Of a stretch of DNA of 64,000 bases, positions 30,322 through 40,648 are shown piece by piece. The notes beneath the pieces were generated by a model. The model saw nothing but the letters and a program-made list of their open reading frames with translations. It had not been told where the DNA came from and did not search any database. The stretch's first letter is position 1, and each line of letters begins with the position of its first letter. Source of the stretch: Gilvimarinus sp. 2_MG-2023 (lineage in GTDB: Bacteria; Pseudomonadota; Gammaproteobacteria; Pseudomonadales; Cellvibrionaceae); assembly GCF_030547685.1 (NCBI RefSeq), contig NZ_JAUOQM010000048.1, positions 410,998-474,997 on the forward strand, written 5' to 3'. The translations under genes were made by a program, and so were the position numbers.

Positions 30322-30630
30322 TTATATCGGCTCCTGACCGATGGCGCCTTCAGTGGCACCTTTTTGAATAATATGACAATAAACGCCTTGCCCTTCACTC
30401 TGCTCAAGTAAAGTATGTGGGGACAGTTGTACATATGACTGAAAATCACGCACCGATCCACTATCTGTGGCCTCAATTTGCAACACCTGCCCGACCTGCA
30501 TCTGATTGAGCGCTTGCTTGGCTCGCAACAAAGGCATGGGGCAGCGCAGGCCGCGTGCATCCAGGTGCTTATCGACACAAGGGGAACTAGCTGTCTCGGT
30601 GTAGGTCATAGAATCATGCAACTTCTTCAT
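30322..30630 (-). CDS. TusA-family sulfurtransferase
   Basis: Small sulfur-carrier protein; members relay persulfide sulfur for tRNA thiolation or molybdenum cofactor. 102 residues from the ATG at 30630, with later in-frame ATG 30609 and an earlier TTG 30639 also possible. The hallmark LDARGLRCPMPLLRAKQAL contains the catalytic Cys in RCPMP. Its position between perM and bepA matches the order known in Pseudomonas. Named by family only, because the window does not show whether it acts as TusA proper. Confidence 0.9.
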   Translation of the reverse strand: MKKLHDSMTYTETASSPCVDKHLDARGLRCPMPLLRAKQALNQMQVGQVLQIEATDSGSVRDFQSYVQLSPHTLLEQSEGQGVYCHIIQKGATEGAIGQEPI

Positions 30631-30922
30631 CTTAGTCAAAACGCTCTAGAACACGGGAGCCACGGGGCATAGCACCAACCTGTAACACTGACCTATAGTA
30701 TCAACAAAACATGCTAATGAACCAAACAGGGTTAGACAAGTATCGCCAGCAGCCCCAAAGCTGCGGCCATTATCCAGTATGTGTCCGGCAAACGATACCA
30801 AAACAGCCCCTAGCGACGAACGACTCTCAAAGAGTTGGCGCCAAGTGGTAAGATATATACAAATTGTACCTATTAATGGCCTTCTAAAATAACCATTCGG
30901 ACCCGCGGAGTCATTCTGTAAC

Positions 30923-32353
30923 GTGAGAGCAGTTTTTTTTGGCGCTATTTTATCCGTCATAGCAACACCCAACCTGCAAGCCGATGAGTTTAACTTACCG
31001 GATTTGGGCGATACGACATCAGGCATAGTCTCTTTACAGGAGGAGCGACGTCTGGGCCAGATGTTTCTACGCAGTTATCGCAGCCAAGTGCCCACCTCCA
31101 ATGATCCTCTACTACACCATTATCTGGACGCATTGCTAAGCAAGCTGGCCCAACACAGCCCGCTAATCAATCGCAATTTCGATTTAGTCATTACCCAAAG
31201 TGCCTCCCTCAACGCTTTCGCCGCTCCGGGCAATATCATAGGCGTTAACACCGGCCTGATGACTCACACCCAAAATGAGGGTCAACTGGCATCGGTTCTG
31301 GCTCACGAGCTGGCCCACCTAAGTCAAAGACATTATGCGCGCCGGTTAGAGCAGCAACAGAATATGGCCCTTCCCTTCTACACCGCGCTGCTGGCAAGCT
31401 TGGTGATTGCGGCCAGTGGCAGTGCCGATGGAGGGTTAGCGGCCATGAGCGCCACGCAAGCTGCCGCGGCCAACGCACAATTAAAATTTAGCCGACAAAA
31501 CGAGCAAGAGGCTGATCGGCTAGGCATTCAAACATTGATTGACGCCGGCTACGACCCCTACGCCGCTTCCGACATGTTCGAGCAGATGCTGCGCGCAGCG
31601 CGTTACTCACGGCGCCCGCCGGAATTTTTATTGACCCACCCAGTTACGGAAAGCCGTATTGCCGATGCCCGCGCCCGCGCCATGCGCTACCCCAAAAAAT
31701 TAGCCCCAAACAATTTGGAGTTTCATTTAATGCGCTCACGTGTTCGCGCGCTTCAAGCTGAAACACCACAGCGAGCTATTGATGTTTTCCAAGGTGAACT
31801 CAATGGCAATTCAATGTCAGTTGATGCCAGCCAATACGGTCTCGCCCTCGCTTACAACTTGGCCAGCCAACCGCAAAAAGCGCATAAGGCATTAGCACCT
31901 TTACTGCAAAAAGAGCCTGAACGGTTAACTTATCGGGTTATGGACATCGACATTGATATTGCCGCTGAACAATACGACCAAGCTATTGAAAAGTTGCGTT
32001 CAGGCTTGCGGACATTGCCCAACTATTATCCTTTTAATGTTCGCTATGCCGAAGTATTAATGCAATCTGGGCGCTATCAAACCGGCGCTCACTTTTTAAC
32101 GCAGCTGGTGCGACAAATAAAAGACGATCCGTACCTTTGGTATCTACTCGCCGAAGTCAATGGTTTAGCGGGCGATGTACCCGGTGTTCACGAAGCGCGC
32201 GCCGAGTATTTTATTTTGATTGGGGTGTACGACAAAGCCATTTTACAATTGCGCAACGCTCTTAAACTCAGTGAAAGCAGTTATCAAACGGCTCTTTTAC
32301 AAGAACGCTTACGCTATGTGGAAAAATTGCGGGCCGATATCGACCGAGGCTAG
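30923..32353 (+). CDS. bepA: BepA-like periplasmic M48 metalloprotease with TPR repeats
   Basis: Outer-membrane protein assembly chaperone/protease of the BepA (YfgC) type. 476 residues: signal peptide (to about residue 20), zinc motif HELAH at 128-132, third ligand in QNEQEADRLG, and a C-terminal TPR region (about 290-470). The start is a GTG; GGAG lies about 14 bases away, so the exact start is less certain. Divergent from the tusA-perM-M16 operon across a 283-base region with no other gene. Confidence 0.93.
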   Translation: MRAVFFGAILSVIATPNLQADEFNLPDLGDTTSGIVSLQEERRLGQMFLRSYRSQVPTSNDPLLHHYLDALLSKLAQHSPLINRNFDLVITQSASLNAFAAPGNIIGVNTGLMTHTQNEGQLASVLAHELAHLSQRHYARRLEQQQNMALPFYTALLASLVIAASGSADGGLAAMSATQAAAANAQLKFSRQNEQEADRLGIQTLIDAGYDPYAASDMFEQMLRAARYSRRPPEFLLTHPVTESRIADARARAMRYPKKLAPNNLEFHLMRSRVRALQAETPQRAIDVFQGELNGNSMSVDASQYGLALAYNLASQPQKAHKALAPLLQKEPERLTYRVMDIDIDIAAEQYDQAIEKLRSGLRTLPNYYPFNVRYAEVLMQSGRYQTGAHFLTQLVRQIKDDPYLWYLLAEVNGLAGDVPGVHEARAEYFILIGVYDKAILQLRNALKLSESSYQTALLQERLRYVEKLRADIDRG

Positions 32354-32408
32354 AGCGAATCGCCGAGAATTAGCGCTCTAAAAATTGAGGGGAATAATTT
32401 TAAGGGCA

Positions 32409-35400
32409 CTAGGAATCGCTGCGCAAACAATGACACCAATCAGACTCAGCAATCCAGTGCTTTATTCCATCGAGATTCATGGGGCGACCAATAAAATACC
32501 CCTGAGCATTATCGCAACCCATGGCCACCAGCCGGTCGAGCAGCTCTTGATCTTCAACACCTTCTGCCACCACTTTAATTTCCAAGTTATGGGCAAGCTG
32601 TATGGTGGATTTAACGATTATGCCGTCGCGCTCTGATTCTTGCATCTGACGTACAAACGAGTTATCGATTTTTAAGGTTTGAATTGGCAAACGCTTTAAA
32701 TACGCCAGCGAAGAATAACCCGTACCAAAATCATCGACCGAGAGCCCTACCCCTAAAGCGTGCAACTCATCCAAATTACGCAGGGCTCGATTGGGGTCAG
32801 TCATTATCGCACTTTCGGTGATCTCTAAATCCAGTGCGCTACCAGGTAACCGGTAATGTTCCAACAGTCGGCGTAGCATGGAGGGCAAATTATCATCCAA
32901 CAGATTTCGTGCCGACAAATTAACCGCCATGGTTAAGTGGCAACCCTGATCGTGCCATTGGCGGGCCTGCTTAATCGCTTCATCCAACACCCAATTGGTT
33001 AGAGGGTGAATCAAACTGGTTAATTCTACAATAGGAATAAATTCTGCCGGCGACACAAACCCCATAGTGGGATGAAACCACCGAATTAAGGCCTCCACAC
33101 CGTAACATTGTCGATTGTGCAAACTGACTTTAGGCTGATAATACAGAGTCAGTTGATTTTCCCGAATCGCACGCCCTAAATCACTCATCATCGCCAAACG
33201 CTTGGGCGAGTGCGGATCATACTCGGCGTTATAAAGCGACAGCCCGCACATGTCTTTTTTGGCCCGGTACATAGCCACATCGGCTTTGCGCATTAAGGTA
33301 CTAACATCTTCGGCCTGACTGGGCGCCAAGGCCACGCCTATACTGGCGCTAATTTCGGTGGAGAACCCCTCTAAATTAAACTCATTCCGCAGTGCATCCA
33401 GAGTGCGGTGAGCAATAATGATCGCTTGTTGTGAATTACGAATTCTTTGCAAAAAGATGGCAAACTCATCGCCTCCGAGGCGGGCAATGGTTCCCGGCAC
33501 TTCTGCCAACTCGGCTTTTAATCGAGGCCCCACTTGCTGCAATAATTGATCACCCACTTGATGACCAAGAGTATCGTTAATTTCTTTAAAGCGATCCAAA
33601 TCAATCAGCAACAGTGCCCCTTGCTGATCAGGTTTTCGAGCGGCCAACCACTGCTCTAGATCTTTATATAAACTGGCTCGGTTAGGCAGCTTGGTCAAGG
33701 AATCGTGATTGGCTTGATAAGCCAGCTTTTCTTCGTAAAGTTTACGCGCTGTAATATCTTTAGTGGTGCCCCACACTCGCACCAAGTGGCCACCATCAAC
33801 AACTCCAACACAGGAAATTTGTCGATAAGTCGCGTCACCTTGTTTATTTTTTTGAGTGATCTCATGATCACCCAGCTGATAGTGATTACGGATAAACGTA
33901 TGGATATCAAAAAAGTAATTCTGTGATCCAATTTGCGACAAATCTGTACCTAAGACTTGCTGTTTATTATCCAACCCCATCATTTTAATCAGCAAGTCAT
34001 TGCACTGCGACAAACGAGCGTGATTAGCAATGGCCTTGGCTTGCTCATCTACCGACCAATGCAAAGGTATCGGAGGCTCCATATCGTAGCACCAGATAGC
34101 GTCGGTGCTGTTGGCTCGATAGGCTTTATAACGGGCTTCAATATCCCGTAAATTTTGTGCCTGCTCTATTTGCTCGGTTACCTCGCTCATGGTTAACAGC
34201 ACACCACTAATAACACCGCGATCATCTCGCGTGGGCACTTTATCAACACTGTACCATCGGGTGCGCCCGTGCTGAGTAACGCTCTCCAAAGAGTCGGTCT
34301 GAGCGATGCCCGTTCTGGCCACATGCATAATTTCACGCTGTCGCTCGGACGAATCGTCCCAACCCTGGGCGTATTCCACAAAGTGCTTATCGTTAAATGC
34401 CTGTGCGCCAAACACTTGGCGCGCCGCTTGGTTAACTTCTTTTACCACCCCCCAACAATCAAGATAACAAATAGCAGCGCGCACGGCATTGAGTAGCCGC
34501 TGCACATCATGTCCTTTGGGCGTAGACAGTGCCTGATCGGAATGAGGGCTAAGTAACTGAGCATACAACCCGGATTTTTGACCTTGAATCTGCAGCGGCA
34601 GATCTAACACCGTGTATCTCTGCTCCATTGACTGCGGTGGTAACGCAAGTGTCATAATATCGGCCAAAGCAGTTTGCCCCGCCAAAGACTCTTTGCCCAG
34701 CCGGCGCAACGCCATTGCTGAGTGAGCCGAAAAACAATCTAAATCGGTCTGCCTCACGACCTCACTGACACCACTATCAGTCTCACAAGCGTAATAAAGC
34801 GGGTAGAATTCAGATAGATAAAAACCTTTTTGATTTTTAATGGTAAGAGCCGTCTGGTCACTAAGCACCAAATTATCAATATTAGCGAGCGAGTCGTGCT
34901 GACCTGCCAAGTGTAAATGCATTAAAAAGGCGCCCCCCGACTCTTCGCTCACAAGCGGAATAAAACGGACCCGGAATTGGCCAAAATTCAGCGGCCCGCC
35001 GCCTTGCCGAGTTGGGTAGCGAACCACAAACGCGCCGCCAACTTTGTCCGAGCTGACACGCTCAAGAACATCGGTTAGTGCGACTTGCTCAGTAAGGTGG
35101 GTATCTTGCAGGAGGTTATAACGATTAATCGCTCGGGCTTGTTGACGCAAGTTCATGCCAAGCAGTTTGCGGCTGGCAGTGTTTAGCCAACTGAGGGTTC
35201 CATTTGCATCAAACAATGCGAGCCCATCACAAGCCAACTCCATCACCGAAAGGGTATATTGGCTCAACCCTAATTTGCCCGCGTGCCGCCCTATAGGAAT
35301 GGCCACTCCCTCGGCAATACGAGCATTTATATCACCGGCAGGAGTAAATACAAACAGTAAGGATTGGGGCTGGGTGTCTTCATGCAGGAGGTCTTGACGC

Positions 35401-35666
35401 AAGGAAATAGTGCAGAAACAATCGCTGGGGCTGGCACGATCAAAATGCGCTAAAGTACCGCAGAAGGCAGAGTAATCCTCCTCACTGAGCAAGTCAGGGA
35501 GCGGATCAAACAGTATGGAATGCAACTGCTCGGCATCAGTTAGATACAACCGGGTAGTTTCTCGATCAAAGCGCCAAAACCAATTGGCGCCAGTCAAGCT
35601 AAGTAGATCAGCAGCTTGATTTGATCTGAGCGCCACACCGCGCCTATTGTCTATTCCCTGATTCAT
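32409..35666 (-). CDS. multi-PAS GGDEF-EAL protein (cyclic di-GMP turnover)
   Basis: 1085 residues, no membrane helix. Several PAS-like sensor modules occupy residues 15-640, then a GGDEF diguanylate cyclase domain (intact GGDEF at 731-735, no RxxD inhibitory site just before it) and an EAL phosphodiesterase domain (EAL at 858-860, VVAEGVEDQELL near the end). Both catalytic signatures are intact, so it could make or break c-di-GMP. Signal unknown. Converges on bepA. Confidence 0.93.
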   Translation of the reverse strand: MNQGIDNRRGVALRSNQAADLLSLTGANWFWRFDRETTRLYLTDAEQLHSILFDPLPDLLSEEDYSAFCGTLAHFDRASPSDCFCTISLRQDLLHEDTQPQSLLFVFTPAGDINARIAEGVAIPIGRHAGKLGLSQYTLSVMELACDGLALFDANGTLSWLNTASRKLLGMNLRQQARAINRYNLLQDTHLTEQVALTDVLERVSSDKVGGAFVVRYPTRQGGGPLNFGQFRVRFIPLVSEESGGAFLMHLHLAGQHDSLANIDNLVLSDQTALTIKNQKGFYLSEFYPLYYACETDSGVSEVVRQTDLDCFSAHSAMALRRLGKESLAGQTALADIMTLALPPQSMEQRYTVLDLPLQIQGQKSGLYAQLLSPHSDQALSTPKGHDVQRLLNAVRAAICYLDCWGVVKEVNQAARQVFGAQAFNDKHFVEYAQGWDDSSERQREIMHVARTGIAQTDSLESVTQHGRTRWYSVDKVPTRDDRGVISGVLLTMSEVTEQIEQAQNLRDIEARYKAYRANSTDAIWCYDMEPPIPLHWSVDEQAKAIANHARLSQCNDLLIKMMGLDNKQQVLGTDLSQIGSQNYFFDIHTFIRNHYQLGDHEITQKNKQGDATYRQISCVGVVDGGHLVRVWGTTKDITARKLYEEKLAYQANHDSLTKLPNRASLYKDLEQWLAARKPDQQGALLLIDLDRFKEINDTLGHQVGDQLLQQVGPRLKAELAEVPGTIARLGGDEFAIFLQRIRNSQQAIIIAHRTLDALRNEFNLEGFSTEISASIGVALAPSQAEDVSTLMRKADVAMYRAKKDMCGLSLYNAEYDPHSPKRLAMMSDLGRAIRENQLTLYYQPKVSLHNRQCYGVEALIRWFHPTMGFVSPAEFIPIVELTSLIHPLTNWVLDEAIKQARQWHDQGCHLTMAVNLSARNLLDDNLPSMLRRLLEHYRLPGSALDLEITESAIMTDPNRALRNLDELHALGVGLSVDDFGTGYSSLAYLKRLPIQTLKIDNSFVRQMQESERDGIIVKSTIQLAHNLEIKVVAEGVEDQELLDRLVAMGCDNAQGYFIGRPMNLDGIKHWIAESDWCHCLRSDS

Positions 35667-35789
35667 CCGTGGGACTAACCCTTTGACCTTTATTAAATAA
35701 GTGTAGTCACTGTATGGCCAATATTAAAGCCCTACAAGTACTCTCAATCACTTATCCATCAACTTGCGGTATCCCGTCACAAACAGTCA

Positions 35790-35996
35790 TTAATAATGCG
35801 GCGGTTTTTCATCAACGGCGCCCTGTGATTGCTCGCGCTCAAACATCAGGTCATCGTACTTTTGCGCCAGTGACTTTAGCGCTGCCATTAACGCCTGTAT
35901 TTGCCGGTCTTGCCGGGCAACCACGTCGTTCAACTCGCTGAGGGTGTCTTCCTGAAAAGCCATACGGCTTTGAATATCTTCGATTTCCTGACTCAT
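35790..35996 (-). CDS. slyX: SlyX family protein
   Basis: 68-residue coiled-coil protein: MSQEIEDIQSRMAFQEDTLSEL..., ending in the family signature EKPPHY. Function unknown. The ATG at 35996 has GGAG five bases before it and overlaps the stop of the serine hydrolase gene (ATGA), so it is translationally coupled to it; a GTG two codons upstream is less likely. Confidence 0.92.
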   Translation of the reverse strand: MSQEIEDIQSRMAFQEDTLSELNDVVARQDRQIQALMAALKSLAQKYDDLMFEREQSQGAVDEKPPHY

Positions 35997-37162
35997 AGGC
36001 ACTCCGATAATGTGCGCACCAGGCGCTGAGCTCTGGCGTCAATCAATAAACTCTGCCCCAGGCGGGCTGTTACATAGGTAAAGCCAATTCCGGTTTCAGG
36101 GTCAGCGTAGCCCACACTGCCCCCGGCACCCGGGTGTCCAAAGCCTTGCGGGCCACCGTAACGGCAGTCGTCGACATCCTGCGACAACATAAAGCCGAGG
36201 CCAAAACGCAGATGCACACCCAGAACATTATCAACGCCGGCGGTGGACTCGGCCCTAAACTCCTGCAGGCTAGCCGCCTTACCGTAGGGACTATCATCGG
36301 CCACCAGAGCGGCGTAAAAGCGCGCTAACGACAGCGCATTGGTGTGCAAGTTGGCCGCTGGAATACAGGCTTCACGCCACACCTGGCTATTGGTGCTGTT
36401 CATTAGCGTCATAGGGTTGGTAAAGGCGCGGTTGGTTACCCCGCGCGGGTCCGATTTCATCAGCTGCCCCAGGGCCGCGCTATTGGCCCCCTTGCTGGCA
36501 CTACCCTGTGTGCCCAGTGGTTTTTTTAACGGCGCAACATCAGCAAGCACCTCCTGCTCTGACTCAGGCACGCCCAAATAAGCCTTCATACCCAGTGGTT
36601 TGGTCAGCCTTTCGGCGAACAATGTGGGGTAATCTTTAACACCACTGACACGCCGCGCGACTTCGGCCAGAATCCAACCATAGAGAAAAGGCGAGTATCC
36701 CTGCTCTTGCCCGGGCGTCCACCACGGCGTTTCGTACTGCAATAAGCTAACAATAGCCGCTGCATCGAAAATAACCGGATCTTTCACTCGCGGGTGAAAC
36801 GCACTTAAACCGCTAGTGTGATTAAGCACTTGCCGGGTGGTTATTGACTCTTTACCGCGGCTGGCAAACTCTGGCCAGTAATTGCCTATCGGGCGATCCA
36901 AATCCAGCTTGCCTTCTTCGACCAACTGCATGATTACCACAGCGCATAAAGGTTTTCCGGCGGAAAACACATTCACGCAAGTATCTTCCAGCCAGGGTTG
37001 CTCGCCCGCTCGGTCTCGGGTGCCCGCCCACAAACTGGCAAGCACCTCACCATTTTTTATCACGGCAACTGCCGCCCCTTCTTCGCTAAACTCACTAAAG
37101 TTAGCGGCAAACGCCTTGGCCAAGGGTTCTAGCTCAGGCTTGTACTGCCCGTGGATTTCCAT
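35993..37162 (-). CDS. serine hydrolase of the beta-lactamase/EstB class C family
   Basis: 389 residues without signal peptide, so cytoplasmic. The catalytic SxxK is in VFSAGKPLCAVV, and the Tyr of the YxN-like motif in SPFLYGWILAEV. The C-terminal FGHPGAGGSVGYADPETGIGF replaces KTG of true beta-lactamases, as in esterases of this family. Likely an esterase; substrate unknown. Overlaps the cytochrome gene (TAATG) and slyX (ATGA). Confidence 0.88.
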   Translation of the reverse strand: MEIHGQYKPELEPLAKAFAANFSEFSEEGAAVAVIKNGEVLASLWAGTRDRAGEQPWLEDTCVNVFSAGKPLCAVVIMQLVEEGKLDLDRPIGNYWPEFASRGKESITTRQVLNHTSGLSAFHPRVKDPVIFDAAAIVSLLQYETPWWTPGQEQGYSPFLYGWILAEVARRVSGVKDYPTLFAERLTKPLGMKAYLGVPESEQEVLADVAPLKKPLGTQGSASKGANSAALGQLMKSDPRGVTNRAFTNPMTLMNSTNSQVWREACIPAANLHTNALSLARFYAALVADDSPYGKAASLQEFRAESTAGVDNVLGVHLRFGLGFMLSQDVDDCRYGGPQGFGHPGAGGSVGYADPETGIGFTYVTARLGQSLLIDARAQRLVRTLSECL

Positions 37163-37506
37163 TATGGCTGCACCTTTGCCGGAGTTTGAGCGGCAAAATA
37201 AGCCGCCAGGTTATGGATGTCCTGCTCACTGAGATTGATCGCCATAGAACTCATCATTGGGTTTTGCCTTTCACCGGATTGAAACGCCTGTAGCTGCGCC
37301 GCAATATAATCGGCATCGAGACCGGCAAGCGATGGGTATGACGCTATACGGGAAACACCCTTGGGGCCGTGACACCCCATGCAAGCACGCGCTTTTTTGG
37401 CTCCCATCGCGACCGGGTCGGCCGCTAGCTCAGGAGCCGAGGCCTCGCCCTGCTCGCTACAGGCTGAAATCAGCCATACCAGCGTTAAACAGATGATTAA
37501 CCGCAT
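37162..37506 (-). CDS. small cytochrome c lipoprotein
   Basis: 114 residues: lipoprotein signal peptide with lipobox LISAC, one heme c motif CMGCH (Cys42-His46) and a probable axial Met in NPMMSSMAINLSEQ. It resembles one half of cytochrome c4 or a c5-type electron carrier held at the periplasmic face. First gene of a tight three-gene run with the serine hydrolase and slyX; why these go together is not evident. Confidence 0.88.
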   Translation of the reverse strand: MRLIICLTLVWLISACSEQGEASAPELAADPVAMGAKKARACMGCHGPKGVSRIASYPSLAGLDADYIAAQLQAFQSGERQNPMMSSMAINLSEQDIHNLAAYFAAQTPAKVQP

Positions 37507-37594
37507 CTACCCCCCCAATATCGTCGTCGCTTAAGTGGGCGCATTATACAGGTTATAATCCCCCACCAAACGACCAATTACTCAGGAGGTAGCA

Positions 37595-37921
37595 GTGAGC
37601 AAAAATTCACGACTGGTGTACTCCACCGACCAAGGCCGCATCAAAGAAACTGATGAACCCAGTCAGCCCAGCACCCCAACCGACGGGATAATACGCATCT
37701 GGAAAGAAAGCAAAGGCCGCGGCGGCAAGGTCGTAAGTATCGTAAAAGGTTTGCCGCTGGCGGGCAGCGAGCTTAAAACCCTCGCCAAAAAACTCAAACA
37801 AGCCTGTGGCACCGGTGGCGCCATTAAAGACGGCAATGTTGAGATACAAGGTGACCACCGCAACACTCTCAAAACCGAACTAGAAAAAGCCGGTTACACC
37901 GTCAAGCTGGCCGGAGGCTAA
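37595..37921 (+). CDS. yciH: YciH, SUI1/eIF1-like translation factor
   Basis: 108 residues; VYSTDQGRIKETDEP followed by the SUI1 core IRIWKESKGRGGKVVSIVKGL and DGNVEIQGDHRNTLKTELEKAGY. YciH-type proteins are related to eukaryotic eIF1 and influence start-codon fidelity. Starts with GTG, supported by a near-perfect AGGAGGT five bases upstream. Confidence 0.94.
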   Translation: MSKNSRLVYSTDQGRIKETDEPSQPSTPTDGIIRIWKESKGRGGKVVSIVKGLPLAGSELKTLAKKLKQACGTGGAIKDGNVEIQGDHRNTLKTELEKAGYTVKLAGG

Positions 37922-38060
37922 ACCGCAGTCCGCCAAATAATGGCTCGATTTTTGCTGAATAGGAATATTAATTGGTCTAACGACGGTTTTATGACGCACC
38001 TGAAAAAGAGCCCCGTCATGAGCATTATCGACAGCAGCGCAGCACTGTGTGAGGAATACC

Positions 38061-38600
38061 ATGGACACCAGCATCACCTTCGCCATTATTGACAGCACCT
38101 TTAAAATCGCCGCCGGGGCCGGCATTGCCTTTGCCAGCGCCTGGTGGTGGCAAAGGCACAACAATGTATTGGGCCCGCGCTCGCTGCGCGAGCAAAAACG
38201 CCTGGACGCGTTTGAAGAAATCTCAGGCTTTGTGGGTGAAGTGACACATATATTCAGCAAGTACGCCTCACTGGCGGCAGAATCCGTCGAATACGGTGAG
38301 CACTGGCCCGCCGGGCGCAAAATTGAATTGGACAAGGTCAACGAAGACCTAGTGGCCACCTTCCAAAAAATGGCGGCCGCCGAAGCCAAACTGCTGATGT
38401 TGGGTGAAAAGACTCTGGAGAAAAGCCTGAAAATTTACGCGGGGCAAATTGTCGCCTACCGCCGCCAAGTCTATGCCGGGCGCAAAGACATTACCCCTGA
38501 GCAAGCCACCGCCCTGCGCCAAGGTGTACTGCAAGCCCGAGAGAGCTTTTACGATATCCTCAGCCGCAAGTACGACAAAGTGCTGTCCGGCGCGGTGTAA
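38061..38600 (+). CDS. membrane-anchored hypothetical protein
   Basis: 179 residues, family not recognised. One N-terminal helix (FAIIDSTFKIAAGAGIAFASA) followed by a long, charged, helical cytoplasmic part with likely coiled coil (about 35-170). The ATG at 38061 has GAGG six bases before it. Conserved-looking codon use similar to its neighbours. No functional clue from context. Confidence 0.75.
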   Translation: MDTSITFAIIDSTFKIAAGAGIAFASAWWWQRHNNVLGPRSLREQKRLDAFEEISGFVGEVTHIFSKYASLAAESVEYGEHWPAGRKIELDKVNEDLVATFQKMAAAEAKLLMLGEKTLEKSLKIYAGQIVAYRRQVYAGRKDITPEQATALRQGVLQARESFYDILSRKYDKVLSGAV

Positions 38601-38762
38601 AACCGCCGGACACCTTAACTTACACACAGCACAATTACCGTAAGGCCACAGCCGTGTGATTCCACAACCGCACCGAGCGACTCTAATCGACACCCCTGCA
38701 ATCAACATGGCGCTCTAAAATTCGATAGTTACGCCCCACAGATTAGCCATTGTTAACCAGCA

Positions 38763-40505
38763 TCAGCGACTGGGTTTAAAGCGTTTAAACAACGAAACGC
38801 CAGCCAATAACATTAAAACCAGCCAGTGCACCGCACCGCCACCCTGCCCACCACTGCCCTGACCGGACGTTGAACCACCGGCGGTACTGGAACTGCCGAT
38901 ACTGCTTGAGCTACTGGCACTGCTTACACTACTGGAAGAGCTAGACGCGGCACTTAAACGCAGCGCCAACTGCGCCTCAAACAACGAACTCGGCTCCACT
39001 TCTTCACCGGGCAACTCATTGGCCCCATAAGTGCCCTCTTCCATTGTCACCGACTCGCCGCGCAGGCCCGAAAAATAAGGCAGAGCAAAGGTGTGGCCAT
39101 TGCGACTTGATGGCCAAAAGTGATAGTGACCAGGGCCGCCCTCAATAATATTATTCCACGCCACAAAATGTTTGCCGTGGTGCGGATAACTTTCATGGGG
39201 GCCACCATTGCCATCAAAGTGTCCGTTCACCACATTGTCGAACAGGTTGGCATAGGGGCTACCGGAATGACTGTCCATCCGCTGACCGGGGAACATCGTG
39301 TAGCGCAGGTAGACAGTGCCGCAACCCCAGTAACCTAAGCCAGGGCCATGGTGAAACCAGGCGAGGTCTTGACTATCTTTAACCAGCACACCGTAAGACC
39401 GGCGGGTATGAATCGAGGTATGGCCGCGCTTGCCTAAAAAAGTAATATTGTCGATGGTGAGCGCTGCCGAACCGTCAATAAAAATGCCCTGATTCCAATC
39501 CTTTAACTCGACATTTCGAATCCAGCCGTTGACCACATTATCAAACCGAATGGCGTTCCAGGCGTAGTCATGAATATCATCTTTATGGTGAACAAACTCT
39601 TCTGGGTAGGAATCCCAATTGCCCTTAAAGTGGATATCCTCAATACCCACATTCTCAATCACTGAATAACTGCGCACTGCGATAGTCGTACCATCGGTAT
39701 CCAATGTGATATGCAGCGGCTCGCGCAGCGTAACGGTATTGCCATCAATGTCGGCAACGGTATGCAGCTCCCTTAAATTAAAGCCGCGCGACTCATCCAG
39801 CAGGCGCGTCCAGTCGGAGTCTATGCCTAAATCTTCGTAATAGCTTTGCGCAAAGGCCACACTGTTAGTTCTTAAAATAATACGCTGCCCAACCGACAGC
39901 GCCGAACCGTCGGCCACCTCAATAACATAGGACTCGCGCGCAGCGTCAGCCGTTACCGTGGTTAGCGTTGATTCGCTCACACTTAAAGGCGAGACCTCAA
40001 ACATATAGCGGCCGTTATTTACCTTCATCTTATCGGCGAATATTTCCGTGCCGCCAGTGCCAGAGCCACTGCCCTGCAGCACAATATTACTGCCATTGAT
40101 AAAAATATTTTCGCCAACAGTTTCATTGGGGCTTACCATAAAGCGCCCTGCCGGGAAAAACACAACCCCACCGCCGGCCGCCTCGGCCGCATCTATCGCC
40201 GCCTGAATCGCTACATCATCGTAGTTGCCATCATTAGCGACCGCACCGTAATCGGTGACATTAAAAACAGCCCAGCTAGTGGTGTCGGGAATATCACTTT
40301 CGGAGTAGTCGTAACCGGCATAAGAGAAATCCGGCAAAATAGGCTCAGAACCTGAAGCTTTCGCCGCAACAAAATCTTGCCAAAGCGCCGACTCCACCGC
40401 CTTGGCAGTAGGCGCTAACGAAATATAAGCGACCAACAACAGGGCAGCCAGAGCGGCCGCCAAGACAAAACGAATAATACGGGGTGAGGACAGATGATAT
40501 GACAT
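38763..40505 (-). CDS. secreted beta-helix polysaccharide-active protein with poly-Ser linker and GlyGly-CTERM
   Basis: 580 residues from the ATG at 40505. Signal/anchor FVLAAALAALLLVAYISLAP, then a pectate-lyase-superfamily right-handed beta-helix (VTDYGAVANDGNYDDVAIQ, GGGVVFFPAGRFMV). Histidine-rich segments (SIHTRRSYG, WFHHGPGLGYWGCG, YPHHGKHF) may form the active site. A Ser-rich linker follows at about 525-550, then GGGAVHWLVLMLLAGVSLF and a basic end, which fits a GlyGly-CTERM signal cleaved by rhombosortase. Substrate cannot be told; a lyase or hydrolase on a marine polysaccharide is inferred. Confidence 0.8.
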   Translation of the reverse strand: MSYHLSSPRIIRFVLAAALAALLLVAYISLAPTAKAVESALWQDFVAAKASGSEPILPDFSYAGYDYSESDIPDTTSWAVFNVTDYGAVANDGNYDDVAIQAAIDAAEAAGGGVVFFPAGRFMVSPNETVGENIFINGSNIVLQGSGSGTGGTEIFADKMKVNNGRYMFEVSPLSVSESTLTTVTADAARESYVIEVADGSALSVGQRIILRTNSVAFAQSYYEDLGIDSDWTRLLDESRGFNLRELHTVADIDGNTVTLREPLHITLDTDGTTIAVRSYSVIENVGIEDIHFKGNWDSYPEEFVHHKDDIHDYAWNAIRFDNVVNGWIRNVELKDWNQGIFIDGSAALTIDNITFLGKRGHTSIHTRRSYGVLVKDSQDLAWFHHGPGLGYWGCGTVYLRYTMFPGQRMDSHSGSPYANLFDNVVNGHFDGNGGPHESYPHHGKHFVAWNNIIEGGPGHYHFWPSSRNGHTFALPYFSGLRGESVTMEEGTYGANELPGEEVEPSSLFEAQLALRLSAASSSSSSVSSASSSSSIGSSSTAGGSTSGQGSGGQGGGAVHWLVLMLLAGVSLFKRFKPSR

Positions 40506-40648
40506 AGGTAATATTGCTCTTATGGGCCTATAGTCAGTAAAACACCAAACCCATAATAAGTAAATTACTCGCAAAGTGCAGGCTAAGCGCCCTAAACGTA
40601 GCGCGGGCGAGACTCAAACTCAGGCCAACAAGGCAACAAACTAACCCG

